Assembly: GCF_022701295.1 (NCBI RefSeq)
Contig: NZ_CP033204.1
Span: forward strand, 4,303,406-4,367,405
Reading direction: 5' to 3'
Origin: Sphingopyxis sp. YF1
Lineage (GTDB): Bacteria; Pseudomonadota; Alphaproteobacteria; Sphingomonadales; Sphingomonadaceae
Length of the DNA: 64,000 nt
The notes under the pieces are model-generated. The model was not told where the DNA came from. It did no database searches and saw only the letters and a list, made by a program, of their open reading frames with translations. A program made the position numbers and the translations under genes. Numbering within the stretch: the first letter of the stretch is position 1; every line of letters starts with the position of its first letter. Positions 24,797 through 32,993 of this stretch are shown here, in pieces.

Positions 24797-25963
24797 ATGG
24801 CTTTCGATCCCGCCGCCGCCACCGCCGCCTATATCGACGCGCTCGGCCCCGCCGCACTCGCAAAGGCCGCCGCCTATACGCGCGGCGGCGAATGGCTGGG
24901 TTTGTGGGATGTCGTCGTCGCAGCGCTCGTCGCCGTCCTGTTCGTGCGGCTGCGCATCCTCGACTGTCTCGATGCGCGGCTCGCGGGGCGCGGGTTCGTG
25001 CTGCGCACCCTGCTCGTCTGCGCCGCCTTCCTGCTGCTGTCGGCGATCGTCGCGCTGCCGTGGAACCTCTATCAGGACTGGTGGCGCGAAAGCGCCTATG
25101 GCCGTACCAGCCAGCCGCTCGGCGACTGGCTGGCGCAGGGCGCGATCGGCATGGTCTTCGCGGCCTTGTTCGGGGCGCTTTTCTTCCTCGGCATCTATGC
25201 GCTTATCCGCCGCGCCGGACGGCGCTGGTGGATCTGGTCGGGCGGTCTCGCGGCCTTCGCCATCTCGCTGCTCCTGCTCCTCGCCCCGGTGGTGGTCGAA
25301 CCGCTGTTCAACGACTATCGGCCCGTTCCCGCCGGGCCGGTGCGCGATGCGCTGGTCGTGCAGGCGCAGCAGGCGGGGATCGAGCCCGGCCGCATCTTCC
25401 TCTACGACGGCTCGCGCCAGTCGAACAATTTCACCGCCAATGTGTCGGGGCTCGGTCATTCGGCGCGCATCGCGATTTCGGACGTCGCGCTCAAGGGCGC
25501 CTCGCTCGACGAGGTGCGAGCGGTCACCGGGCACGAGATCGGCCATTATGTCCTCGGCCATATCTGGATAATGATCGCGGTCTTCTCGCTGCTCGCGATC
25601 CTGCTCTTCTTCCTCGCCGACCGGCTGTACGCGCGCGTCGCCCGCACCTTCGGCAGCGCTGCCGCGATCGGCGATCCGCGCGGCCTGCCGGTGCTGATGT
25701 TTATGCTGACGCTTTTCGCCTTTCTTGCGCAGCCGGTGCGCAATGGCCTTTCGCGTTACGATGAAAGCGCGGCCGATGCCTATTCGCTGCGCACCGTGAA
25801 CCTGCCCGACGCGCTCGCCAGCGCGCTGGTCAAGACCGCCGAATATCGCAACCCGCGCCCGAATGCGGCCGAAGAGTTCATCTTCTACTCGCACCCCTCG
25901 GTCGAACGCCGCGTCCGCGCCGCAATGGAATGGAAGGCGGCGCATCCGCCCGAATCGCAATGA
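24797..25963 (+). CDS. M48-family Ste24-type endopeptidase
   Basis: A 388-residue integral-membrane zinc protease resembling Ste24/CaaX protease 1. Several transmembrane helices precede the active site GHEIGHYVLGH. The third zinc ligand is probably the Glu in YDESAADAYSL. A C-terminal HPSVERRVRA is typical of M48A. In bacteria such enzymes act in membrane-protein quality control; there is no prenylated CaaX substrate to suggest otherwise. The stop overlaps the nth start by four bases (ATGA). Confidence 0.9.
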   Translation: MAFDPAAATAAYIDALGPAALAKAAAYTRGGEWLGLWDVVVAALVAVLFVRLRILDCLDARLAGRGFVLRTLLVCAAFLLLSAIVALPWNLYQDWWRESAYGRTSQPLGDWLAQGAIGMVFAALFGALFFLGIYALIRRAGRRWWIWSGGLAAFAISLLLLLAPVVVEPLFNDYRPVPAGPVRDALVVQAQQAGIEPGRIFLYDGSRQSNNFTANVSGLGHSARIAISDVALKGASLDEVRAVTGHEIGHYVLGHIWIMIAVFSLLAILLFFLADRLYARVARTFGSAAAIGDPRGLPVLMFMLTLFAFLAQPVRNGLSRYDESAADAYSLRTVNLPDALASALVKTAEYRNPRPNAAEEFIFYSHPSVERRVRAAMEWKAAHPPESQ

Positions 25964-26619
25964 AAAAAGCCGACATTTTCGAATTCTACCGTCGCCTCGC
26001 CGAACTGAACCCCAGTCCCGAGACCGAGCTGCAATTCGGCAACACCTATCAGCTGCTCGTCGCGGTGGTGCTCTCGGCGCAGGCGACCGACGTCGGGGTG
26101 AACAAGGCGACGCGGCGCCTGTTTCAGGAGGTGGCGACGCCGCAGGCGATGCTCGACCTCGGCGAGGATGGCCTCAAACAGCATATCAAGACGATCGGGC
26201 TGTTCAACGCCAAGGCGAAGAATGTCATCGCGCTCAGCGAAATCCTCGTCCGCGATTTCGGGGGTGAGGTCCCCGCTGACCGCGACACGCTCGTCGAGCT
26301 TCCGGGTGTCGGGCGCAAGACCGCCAATGTCGTGATGAACTGTGCCTTTGGCGCGGAGACCTTTGCGGTCGACACGCACATTTTTCGCGTCGGCAACCGC
26401 ACCGGCCTCGCGCCGGGCAAGACGGTGCTCGCGGTCGAGAAGAAACTCGAAAAGGAAACGCCGCAGCCCTTCCGCGTCGGGGCGCATCACTGGCTGATCC
26501 TCCACGGCCGCTACATCTGCAAGGCGCGCACCCCTGAATGCTGGCGCTGCCCGGTCGCCGACCTGTGCCGGTTCAAGCCGAAGACGGCCGCGCCGAAAAC
26601 GAAGAAGGCGGTGGCTTGA
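25960..26619 (+). CDS. nth: Endonuclease III (DNA glycosylase/AP lyase)
   Basis: A 219-residue base-excision repair enzyme that removes oxidised pyrimidines and nicks the AP site. The helix-hairpin-helix reads LPGVGRKTANVV with catalytic K120, and D138 is in VDTHIFRV, at the same positions as in E. coli. The 4Fe-4S cluster site C-x6-C-x2-C-x5-C is intact (CKARTPECWRCPVADLC). The ATG at 25960 overlaps the preceding protease gene, so the two are coupled. Confidence 0.96.
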   Translation: MKKADIFEFYRRLAELNPSPETELQFGNTYQLLVAVVLSAQATDVGVNKATRRLFQEVATPQAMLDLGEDGLKQHIKTIGLFNAKAKNVIALSEILVRDFGGEVPADRDTLVELPGVGRKTANVVMNCAFGAETFAVDTHIFRVGNRTGLAPGKTVLAVEKKLEKETPQPFRVGAHHWLILHGRYICKARTPECWRCPVADLCRFKPKTAAPKTKKAVA

Positions 26620-26624
26620 ATTTC

Positions 26625-26707
26625 CGTTTGGCCTGAGCTTGTCGAAGGGCCGTTCTTCCTCCAGCATGCGTATCAAGGACCGGGCTTCGACGGGCTCGGC
26701 CCGAACG
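26625..26707. repeat. REP-like palindrome (GAGCTTGTCGAAG type)
   Basis: Imperfect inverted arms lie at 26625-26657 and 26675-26707; the left contains GAGCTTGTCGAAG and the right CTTCGACGGGCTC. It fills the gap between nth and the peptidase gene. The same motif begins the element at 28129. Confidence 0.7.
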
Positions 26708-26740
26708 AATGAATCAGGATAATCAAAAGGGGTCGACGAT

Positions 26741-28111
26741 ATGCGTCTTGTTTCCGCTTTCCTTGCTTCCGCAGCCCTGCTCGCGGCTGTTCCCGCCTAC
26801 GCCAAGCCCGCCGATACCGGCGCGGCGAAGAAGATCCTGATCGACAGCATCGCGATCCCGACCGTCGAGGGCCGCGGGAAGGTGCCCGAACTCGCCGCTT
26901 ACTATGCGGGCGTGCTCAAGGCCGCAGGCTACACCGACGCCGATATCGAGATCACCCCGATCGGCGAAACCGCGACCTTCGCCGCTACGCTGCAGGGGAC
27001 GGGGAAGGGCAAGCCGATCGTGCTGCTCGGGCATATGGACGTCGTCGAGGCCGACGCGAAAGACTGGACGCGCGATCCCTTCGTCCCCGTCGAGGAGCAG
27101 GGCTATATCTTCGGCCGCGGGTCGGAGGACAACAAGTTCGACGTCGCGATGATGGTCGCGACGATGGCGCAGCTCAAGCGCGACGGCTTCAAGCCGAAGC
27201 GCACGATCATCCTCGCGCTCTCGGGCGACGAGGAAACCTCGATGACCACGACGCGCGCGCTCGCGGCCAAATATAAGGGCGCCGAATTCGCGCTCAACGG
27301 CGACGGCGGCGGCGGGACGATCGGCGAGGACGGCAAGCCCAAATATTACGGGCTGCAGGCGGGCGAGAAGACCTATGCCGACTTCATGCTCGAAGTCACC
27401 AACCCCGGCGGCCACAGTTCGCGCCCCTCGGACACCAACGCCATCGTCCAGCTCGCGAACGCGCTCGCGAAGGTCGGCGCCTACCGCTTCACCCCGCAGC
27501 AGAACGAGCTGACCAAGGTCGGCATGCCGATCGTTGCTGATCAGGTCGGCGGTGACATCGGTGCAGCCCTCAGGGCCTTTGCCGCCAATCCGGCGGATGC
27601 GGCCGCGATCGCGAAGATCCGTGCCGAGCCCGAATATGTCGGCCAGATCGGCACCACCTGCGTGCCGACGCTGGTCAAGGGCGGCCACGCCGAAAATGCG
27701 CTTCCGCAAAGGGCGACCGCGAACATCAACTGCCGCATCTTCCCCGGCGTGGCGGTCGAGGCGGTGCGCGCCGAACTCGAACGCGTGATCGCCGACCCCG
27801 CGATCAAGGTGCACACCGATCCCGACGCGAGTGCCAGCGACGCCTCGCCGCTGCGCCCCGACGTCGTCGCCGCGGTGACGAAGGCGGTGCATGCCCGCGC
27901 GCCGGGCCTGCCGATCATCCCGTCGATGAGCGCGGGCGCCACCGATAGCTATCATTTCCGTATCCAGGGGGTGCCGAGCTACGGCGTTGCGGGTCTTTTC
28001 TCGAAGGCCAGCGACAGCTACGCGCACGGCCTCAACGAACGCGTGCCGGTCGATGCGATCGCCCCCGCGCTCGCGCATTGGGACAGTCTGCTCAGAGATT
28101 TGTCGAAATAA
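26741..28111 (+). CDS. M20/M25/M40-family zinc peptidase, exported
   Basis: A 456-residue metallopeptidase or amidohydrolase with a cleavable signal peptide (ending near VPAYA), so probably periplasmic. The metal-binding segments are LLGHMDVVEAD, FGRGSEDNKFD and the catalytic SGDEETSM. A dimerisation domain (about 215-335) and the C-terminal AGATDSYHF follow, with a late His in SYAHGLNERV. The family covers dipeptidases, carboxypeptidases and N-acyl amino-acid hydrolases; the precise substrate cannot be told. It stands alone between two palindromic repeats. Confidence 0.88.
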   Translation: MRLVSAFLASAALLAAVPAYAKPADTGAAKKILIDSIAIPTVEGRGKVPELAAYYAGVLKAAGYTDADIEITPIGETATFAATLQGTGKGKPIVLLGHMDVVEADAKDWTRDPFVPVEEQGYIFGRGSEDNKFDVAMMVATMAQLKRDGFKPKRTIILALSGDEETSMTTTRALAAKYKGAEFALNGDGGGGTIGEDGKPKYYGLQAGEKTYADFMLEVTNPGGHSSRPSDTNAIVQLANALAKVGAYRFTPQQNELTKVGMPIVADQVGGDIGAALRAFAANPADAAAIAKIRAEPEYVGQIGTTCVPTLVKGGHAENALPQRATANINCRIFPGVAVEAVRAELERVIADPAIKVHTDPDASASDASPLRPDVVAAVTKAVHARAPGLPIIPSMSAGATDSYHFRIQGVPSYGVAGLFSKASDSYAHGLNERVPVDAIAPALAHWDSLLRDLSK

Positions 28112-28128
28112 ACGGCTGACCAATCGAA

Positions 28129-28256
28129 CCCCGTTTGTGCTGAGCTTGTCGAAGCACCGTTCTTTCTTTCGACGTTGCAAGAGAAGGACGGCCCCCTTCG
28201 ACTGCCTGCCAAGGCAGGCGCTCAGGACAGGCTTCCACAGGCTCAGGGCGAACGGG
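28129..28256. repeat. REP-like repeat (GAGCTTGTCGAAG type), extended form
   Basis: The region begins with CCCCGTTTGTGCTGAGCTTG and ends with the inverted counterpart GAGG-like sequence CAGGCTCAGGGCGAACGGGG. An extra insert around 28200-28230 (TGCCTGCCAAGGCAGGC) forms its own small hairpin. It lies between the convergent peptidase and TetR genes and could act as a two-way terminator. Confidence 0.62.
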
Positions 28257-28266
28257 GTGTGGTGGC

Positions 28267-28857
28267 CTAAACCAACGCCGCCACCGCGCGCTCGACCATC
28301 GCCACTGCCGCCTCGGCGCCGAAGCTGTCCGCGTCGAGCGACAGTTCGAGCCACAGCCCGTCGACCATCGCGGTCAGCATGATCGCCAGCCGCCCGGCGT
28401 CGGTCGCGCCGCACGCGACGAGCAGGTCGCCCAGCCGTTCGCGATAGCCCGCGTAGCTGTCCGCGTGGATCGCGGCCATCCGCGCATCGCTCCGCGCCAG
28501 CGCCCAGAAGGCGGTCCATGCGCCGAGCAATTCGGGATCGGTCACCGGCGCGCGGAAGCTGGCGGTGAGGTACGCGGTCAGCCGCGCCCGCGGATCGGGG
28601 CCCGCGCCCTCGACCGCGCCCGCGAAAATCGCGTCCATCCGGTCGCTCGTCGCCTGATAGGTGGCGGCGATCAGATCGTCGATTCCCGCGAAATAATGGC
28701 GCAGCAGCCCGGGTGACACCCCCGCTTTTGCACAGATGGCGCGAACATTGGTGCCCGCGAGACCCTGTTCGGCAAGGCACGCCGCCACTGCTTCGATCAG
28801 GTCCGCCCTCCGGGCATCGGCGCTTTCGCGCGTAAAGGCTTGGCGAGCGGGTGTCAT
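28267..28857 (-). CDS. TetR/AcrR-family regulator (BetI-like) of the Rieske cluster
   Basis: A 196-residue repressor with an N-terminal helix-turn-helix (GTNVRAICAKAGVSPGLLRHYF) like that of BetI, and a C-terminal ligand-binding domain ending SLDADSFGAEAAVAMVERAV. The ATG at 28857 has no visible ribosome site and directly adjoins a palindrome at 28859-28880, so its message may have almost no leader. It is divergent from the Rieske oxygenase gene, and the palindrome between them is probably its operator, controlling both directions. The inducer is unknown, presumably the oxygenase substrate. Confidence 0.86.
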   Translation of the reverse strand: MTPARQAFTRESADARRADLIEAVAACLAEQGLAGTNVRAICAKAGVSPGLLRHYFAGIDDLIAATYQATSDRMDAIFAGAVEGAGPDPRARLTAYLTASFRAPVTDPELLGAWTAFWALARSDARMAAIHADSYAGYRERLGDLLVACGATDAGRLAIMLTAMVDGLWLELSLDADSFGAEAAVAMVERAVAALV

Positions 28858-28858
28858 G

Positions 28859-28880
28859 TTGTTATACGTATGTACAACAA
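28859..28880. promoter_or_regulatory. Probable TetR operator
   Basis: A 22-bp palindrome with 9 of 11 base pairs symmetric, its outer arms TTGTT and AACAA, centred between 28869 and 28870. It fills most of the 33-bp gap between the divergent TetR and Rieske genes, so binding would block both promoters. Confidence 0.75.
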
Positions 28881-28890
28881 GGATGGGCCC

Positions 28891-30072
28891 ATGGCAACGC
28901 TGCGCGACACTTTCGACAACATCGACCCCGCTCCCGAAGATTCCCTGGACGGCTGGTCGCTCCCCGCGTGGACCTACAGCGACCCCGATTTCCACGCGGT
29001 CGAAATGGACCGCATCTTCCGCCCCAGCTGGCAGGTCGTCTGCCACGACAGCGATATCCCGAACCCCGGCGACTGGCACAGCATCGACTATTGCGGCGAA
29101 AGCGTGATCGTCGTGCGCGGCGCCGACCGCATCGTGCGCGCCTTCACCAACGTCTGCCGCCACCGCGGGTCGCGCCTCGTCGACGGGGCGACGGGCTGCG
29201 CGAAGAAGCTCGTGTGTCCCTATCACGCCTGGACCTACGACCTCGACGGCCGGCTGACCGGCGTGCCCGACAGCGCGAGCTATCCGACACTCGACAGGAA
29301 CAGGGCAGGGCTCGTCCCGGTCGGCCTCGAACAATGGCGCGGCTTCTGGTTCGTGCGGATCGAGGATGACGGCGGTCCGTCGGTCGCATCGATGATGGCG
29401 CCCTATGAGGCGCAGGTCGCGCCCTATCGCTTCGAGGAACTCGGTGCATTGGGCCGCGTCACGCTGCGCCCGCGCGAGGTCAACTGGAAGAATGTCGGCG
29501 ACAATTATTCGGACGGCCTCCACATCCCCGTCGCGCACCCCGGCCTGACGCGTCTGTTCGGCAAAAGCTATGGCGTCGAGGCCGAGGACAATGTCGACCG
29601 CATGTGGGGCGACCTGATCGATCGCCCGTCAGCCAACTGGTCCGAGCGCATGTACCAGCGGCTGCTGCCGCCGGTGCCGCACCTGCCCGAGGCCAACCAG
29701 CGCCACTGGCTCTATTTCAAGCTATGGCCGAATGTCGCGTTCGACATCTATCCCGACCAGGTCGACTTCATGCAGTGGCTGCCGACCGGCCCGACGACGT
29801 GCCTGATCCGCGAAATCAGCTACGTCCTGCCCGATGAGCGCCGCGAGATGAAGGCCGCGCGCTACCTCAACTGGCGCATCAACCGGCAGGTCAATGCCGA
29901 GGACACCGAACTGATCACTCGCGTTCAGGCCGGCATGCAGTCGAAGAGCTTCTCGATGGGCCCGCTCAGCGACAAGGAAGTCTGCCTCAAGCATTTCTGT
30001 TCGCGCATGCGCGATATCATCCCCGAGGCGCGGCTGGAGAAGGCGCCCGGGGCAGGGTGGAGCCGCGCATGA
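28891..30072 (+). CDS. Rieske non-heme iron oxygenase, alpha subunit
   Basis: A 393-residue oxygenase component. The Rieske 2Fe-2S site is CRHRGSRLVDGATGC then CPYHAW (C-x-H, C-x2-H). The mononuclear-iron domain has NVGDNYSDGLHIPVAHPGL, providing two His, with a later Asp probably in YPDQVDF. The ATG at 28891 follows AAGGAT; an in-frame ATG at 28871 would lie inside the operator. No beta subunit, ferredoxin or reductase gene is nearby, so the enzyme is likely an alpha-only type fed by electron carriers encoded elsewhere. It is followed by two FAD enzymes. The substrate is unknown; alpha-only enzymes include demethylases and ring hydroxylases. Confidence 0.9.
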   Translation: MATLRDTFDNIDPAPEDSLDGWSLPAWTYSDPDFHAVEMDRIFRPSWQVVCHDSDIPNPGDWHSIDYCGESVIVVRGADRIVRAFTNVCRHRGSRLVDGATGCAKKLVCPYHAWTYDLDGRLTGVPDSASYPTLDRNRAGLVPVGLEQWRGFWFVRIEDDGGPSVASMMAPYEAQVAPYRFEELGALGRVTLRPREVNWKNVGDNYSDGLHIPVAHPGLTRLFGKSYGVEAEDNVDRMWGDLIDRPSANWSERMYQRLLPPVPHLPEANQRHWLYFKLWPNVAFDIYPDQVDFMQWLPTGPTTCLIREISYVLPDERREMKAARYLNWRINRQVNAEDTELITRVQAGMQSKSFSMGPLSDKEVCLKHFCSRMRDIIPEARLEKAPGAGWSRA

Positions 30073-30080
30073 TCGCCTTT

Positions 30081-30166
30081 TCTCCGTTCGCATCGAGCGA
30101 AGTCGAGATGCCCATCGTGAGCGCACGACCGCAGGGTGTCTCGACTTCGCTCGACACGAACGGAGG
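30081..30166. repeat. REP-like palindrome containing the next gene's ribosome site
   Basis: Two 33-base arms, 30081-30113 and 30134-30166, are near-perfect inverted copies sharing CGAGCGAAGTCGAGA. The right arm ends in GGAGG (30162-30166), which is the Shine-Dalgarno of the FAD monooxygenase starting at 30172. In RNA the stem would pair that site with TCTCC at the left end. Confidence 0.8.
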
Positions 30167-30171
30167 TCGGA

Positions 30172-31392
30172 ATGGCTGATAGTCTCCCCGTGGTGATCGT
30201 CGGCGGCGGACCCGCCGGCATGGTCGCGGGATTGCTCTTCGCGCGTGCCGGGGTGCGCGTGACGGTGCTCGAAAAGCACGCCGACTTTCTTCGCGATTTC
30301 CGCGGCGACACGGTGCATCCCTCGACGCTCGAGCTGTTCAACGAGATCGGGTTGCTGGGTGAGCTGCTCAAGGAACCGCACGCCGCGATCGACACGATGA
30401 CGCTCAACCTGCTGGGCGGGCGCTATACGGTGGCGACGATGAAGCATCTGCCCGTCGCGGCGCGCTTTGTCGCGATGATGCCGCAATGGGACCTGCTCGA
30501 TTTCATCGCCGGGCAGGCGCGGCGCTATCCGACCTTCGATCTGCGCATGTCGACCGAGGCGACCGGGCTGACCCATGACGATGCGGGCCGCGTCAACGGG
30601 GTGACGCTCGCGAACGGCGAAACCTTGCCCGCCCGGCTCGTCATCGCCGCAGATGGGCGTCGCTCGGTGCTGCGCGAGGCCGCCGAATTGCCGCTCGAAG
30701 ATCTCGGCGCGCCGATGGATGTGCTGTGGTTCCGCATTCCGGTTCCCGCGGGCATGGACATGTCCGAAGTCGCGCTTGGCACGATCGACAAGGGCGGCAT
30801 GGTCGTCGCGATCCCGCGCGGCGATTATTGGCAATGTGCGCGGATCATCGAGAAGGGTGGTTTCGCACCGATCGAGGCTCGCGGCATCGCGGCGTTCCGG
30901 GATGAGATCGTCGCGATCGCACCCGGCCTTGCCGCCGGGATCGATGCGATCCGGAGCTTCGACGATGTGAAATTGCTCTCGGTCGCGCTCGACCGGCTGA
31001 CGCGCTGGTCGCGTCCCGGGCTGCTCGCGATCGGCGACGCCGCGCACGCCATGTCGCCCGTCGGCGGCGTCGGGATCAACCTCGCGGTGCAGGACGCCGT
31101 CGCGGCCGCGAATATCCTCGCAGCGCCGCTCACCGTCGGCGCCGACGCCGATCCGCTGCTGACGAAGGTGCAGGAACGCCGCTGGAAACCGACCACCCGC
31201 ATGCAGGCAATCCAGCGCTTCGCGCATCAGCGCGTCATCGAACCGATGCTCCGCGGTGAGATCACCCGCGTGCCCCTCGCGGTGCGCCTGCTCGATTCCA
31301 TTCCGCTGCTGCGCCGCATTCCGGGCCGGATCCTCGGCCTCGGGTTCGGCCGTCAGCATGTCCAGTCCCCGCTTGCGAAAGAGTTTCCATGA
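30172..31392 (+). CDS. FAD-dependent aromatic monooxygenase-like protein (PHBH fold)
   Basis: A 406-residue flavoprotein of the FAD_binding_3/UbiH-PHBH class. The N-terminus has VVIVGGGPAGMVAGLLFARAG, the middle has the DG motif IAADGRRSVLREA, and the C-terminal FAD motif is LLAIGDAAHAMSPVGGVGIN. It is expected to hydroxylate or epoxidise its substrate with NAD(P)H and oxygen in the cytoplasm. The ribosome site lies in the arm of a palindromic repeat. Its stop overlaps the next gene by four bases (ATGA). Together with the Rieske enzyme it suggests a catabolic route, but the compound is not identifiable. Confidence 0.9.
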   Translation: MADSLPVVIVGGGPAGMVAGLLFARAGVRVTVLEKHADFLRDFRGDTVHPSTLELFNEIGLLGELLKEPHAAIDTMTLNLLGGRYTVATMKHLPVAARFVAMMPQWDLLDFIAGQARRYPTFDLRMSTEATGLTHDDAGRVNGVTLANGETLPARLVIAADGRRSVLREAAELPLEDLGAPMDVLWFRIPVPAGMDMSEVALGTIDKGGMVVAIPRGDYWQCARIIEKGGFAPIEARGIAAFRDEIVAIAPGLAAGIDAIRSFDDVKLLSVALDRLTRWSRPGLLAIGDAAHAMSPVGGVGINLAVQDAVAAANILAAPLTVGADADPLLTKVQERRWKPTTRMQAIQRFAHQRVIEPMLRGEITRVPLAVRLLDSIPLLRRIPGRILGLGFGRQHVQSPLAKEFP

Positions 31393-32993
31393 CCAAAGCC
31401 TATGACGCGCTGATTATCGGTGCCGGCCACAACGGCCTCGTCTGCGCCTTCTATCTCGCGAGGGCGGGGCTGAAGGTGCGGATCGTCGAGGCGCGCGACG
31501 TCGTCGGCGGCGCCGCGGTGACCGAAGAATTCGCGCCGGGGTTCCGCAATTCGGTCGCGAGCTACACGGTCAGTCTGCTCCAGCCGAAGGTGATCGCCGA
31601 CATGAAGCTCGCCGATCACGGCTATCGCGTGATCGAACGCCCGATCAGCAATTTCCTGCCGCAGGAAGGTGGCGGCTATCTGAAGCTCGGCGGCGGGCTC
31701 GAACGCACGCAGGCCGAGTTCCGCAAGTTCAGCGCGCGCGATGCCGAGGTGCTGCCCCAATATTATGATGCGCTCGAAAATGTCGCCGAACTGCTCCGCG
31801 ACCTCGCGCTCCGCGTGCCGCCGAACGTCGGCGAGGGTCTTCGCACCTTGCTCGACGGTGCGCGGCAGGGGCGGCGCTTCGCGGGACTGAGCCTCGAACA
31901 GCAGCGCGACGTGCTCGACCTCTTCACCAAATCGGCGCGCACGATGCTCGACAGCTGGTTCGAGAGCGAGGCGGTCAAGGCGGCCTTCGGCTTCGACGCC
32001 GTCGTCGGCAATTATGCCAGCCCCGATACGCCGGGCAGTGCTTATGTGCTCCTTCACCACGTTTTCGGCGAAGTGAACGGCAAGAAGGGCGCGTGGGGCC
32101 ACAGCGTCGGCGGCATGGGCAAGATCACCGAGATCATGGCCAAGGTCTGCCGCGACATGGGGGTCGAGACCAGCCTCGAAAGCCCGGTCGACAAGGTGCT
32201 CGTCGATGGCGGCAAGGCGGTCGGCGTGAAGCTCGTCGGCGGCGAGGAAATCGCTGCGGTGCGCGTGATCGCCAATGTCGGGCCGAAGCTGCTCTACGAG
32301 CGGATGATGGACGCGAGCGACCTGCCTGCCGATTTCCAGCGCCGCATCAAGGGCTTCAAGGCGGGCAGCGGCACGTTCCGGATGAATGTCGCGCTCAGCG
32401 AGCTCCCGAAATTCACCTGCCTCCCCGAACCCGGCGAGCATCACCAGTCGGGGATCATCCTCGCGCCGACGCTCGACTATATGGACCGCGCCTTCCTCGA
32501 CGCAAAACAGCATGGCTGGTCGAAGGCGCCGATCGTCGAGATGCTGATCCCCTCGACCGTCGACGACAGCCTCGCGCCGCCGGGCCAGCATGTCGCGAGC
32601 CTCTTTTGCCAGCAGTTCGCGCCCGAGCTTCCCGACGGCCGCGACTGGGACGACGAGGAGGACGCCGCCGCCGACTGCATCATCGACACGGTCGAGCAGC
32701 ATGCGCCGGGGTTCCGCGCGAGCATCATCGCGCAGACGCGCCTGTCGCCCAAGGGCCTCGAACGCAAGTTCGGGCTCGTCGGCGGCGACATCATGCACGG
32801 CAATATGAGCCTCGACCAGCTCTGGGCCGCACGCCCGGTTCTCGGCAACGGCGGTTACCGCGGGCCGGTGAAGGGGCTCTACATGTGCGGGGCGGGGACG
32901 CACCCCGGCGGCGGCGTGACCGGGGCGCCGGGGCACAATGCGGCCGAGGTAATCCTACGCGACCGGGGTTTCTTCGCGCCCCGGTGGCGCTAG
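31389..32993 (+). CDS. Phytoene-dehydrogenase-like FAD oxidoreductase (PYROXD2 type)
   Basis: A 534-residue flavin amine-oxidase-fold enzyme. The N-terminal FAD motif is YDALIIGAGHNGLVCAFYLA followed by VVGGAAVTEEF, and the C-terminus has LYMCGAGTHPGGGVTGAPGHN, as in PYROXD2 and phytoene desaturase-like proteins. No carotenoid genes are nearby, so carotenoid desaturation is unlikely; oxidation of a lipophilic or cyclic intermediate fits better. It is translationally coupled to the monooxygenase gene and its last 39 bases overlap the convergent AAA+ gene. Confidence 0.87.
   Translation: MTKAYDALIIGAGHNGLVCAFYLARAGLKVRIVEARDVVGGAAVTEEFAPGFRNSVASYTVSLLQPKVIADMKLADHGYRVIERPISNFLPQEGGGYLKLGGGLERTQAEFRKFSARDAEVLPQYYDALENVAELLRDLALRVPPNVGEGLRTLLDGARQGRRFAGLSLEQQRDVLDLFTKSARTMLDSWFESEAVKAAFGFDAVVGNYASPDTPGSAYVLLHHVFGEVNGKKGAWGHSVGGMGKITEIMAKVCRDMGVETSLESPVDKVLVDGGKAVGVKLVGGEEIAAVRVIANVGPKLLYERMMDASDLPADFQRRIKGFKAGSGTFRMNVALSELPKFTCLPEPGEHHQSGIILAPTLDYMDRAFLDAKQHGWSKAPIVEMLIPSTVDDSLAPPGQHVASLFCQQFAPELPDGRDWDDEEDAAADCIIDTVEQHAPGFRASIIAQTRLSPKGLERKFGLVGGDIMHGNMSLDQLWAARPVLGNGGYRGPVKGLYMCGAGTHPGGGVTGAPGHNAAEVILRDRGFFAPRWR

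Noticed and set aside
26723..28780. 685-codon minus-strand frame covering the M20 peptidase region
   Set aside because: It lies opposite the peptidase gene, whose catalytic motifs are all on the plus strand.
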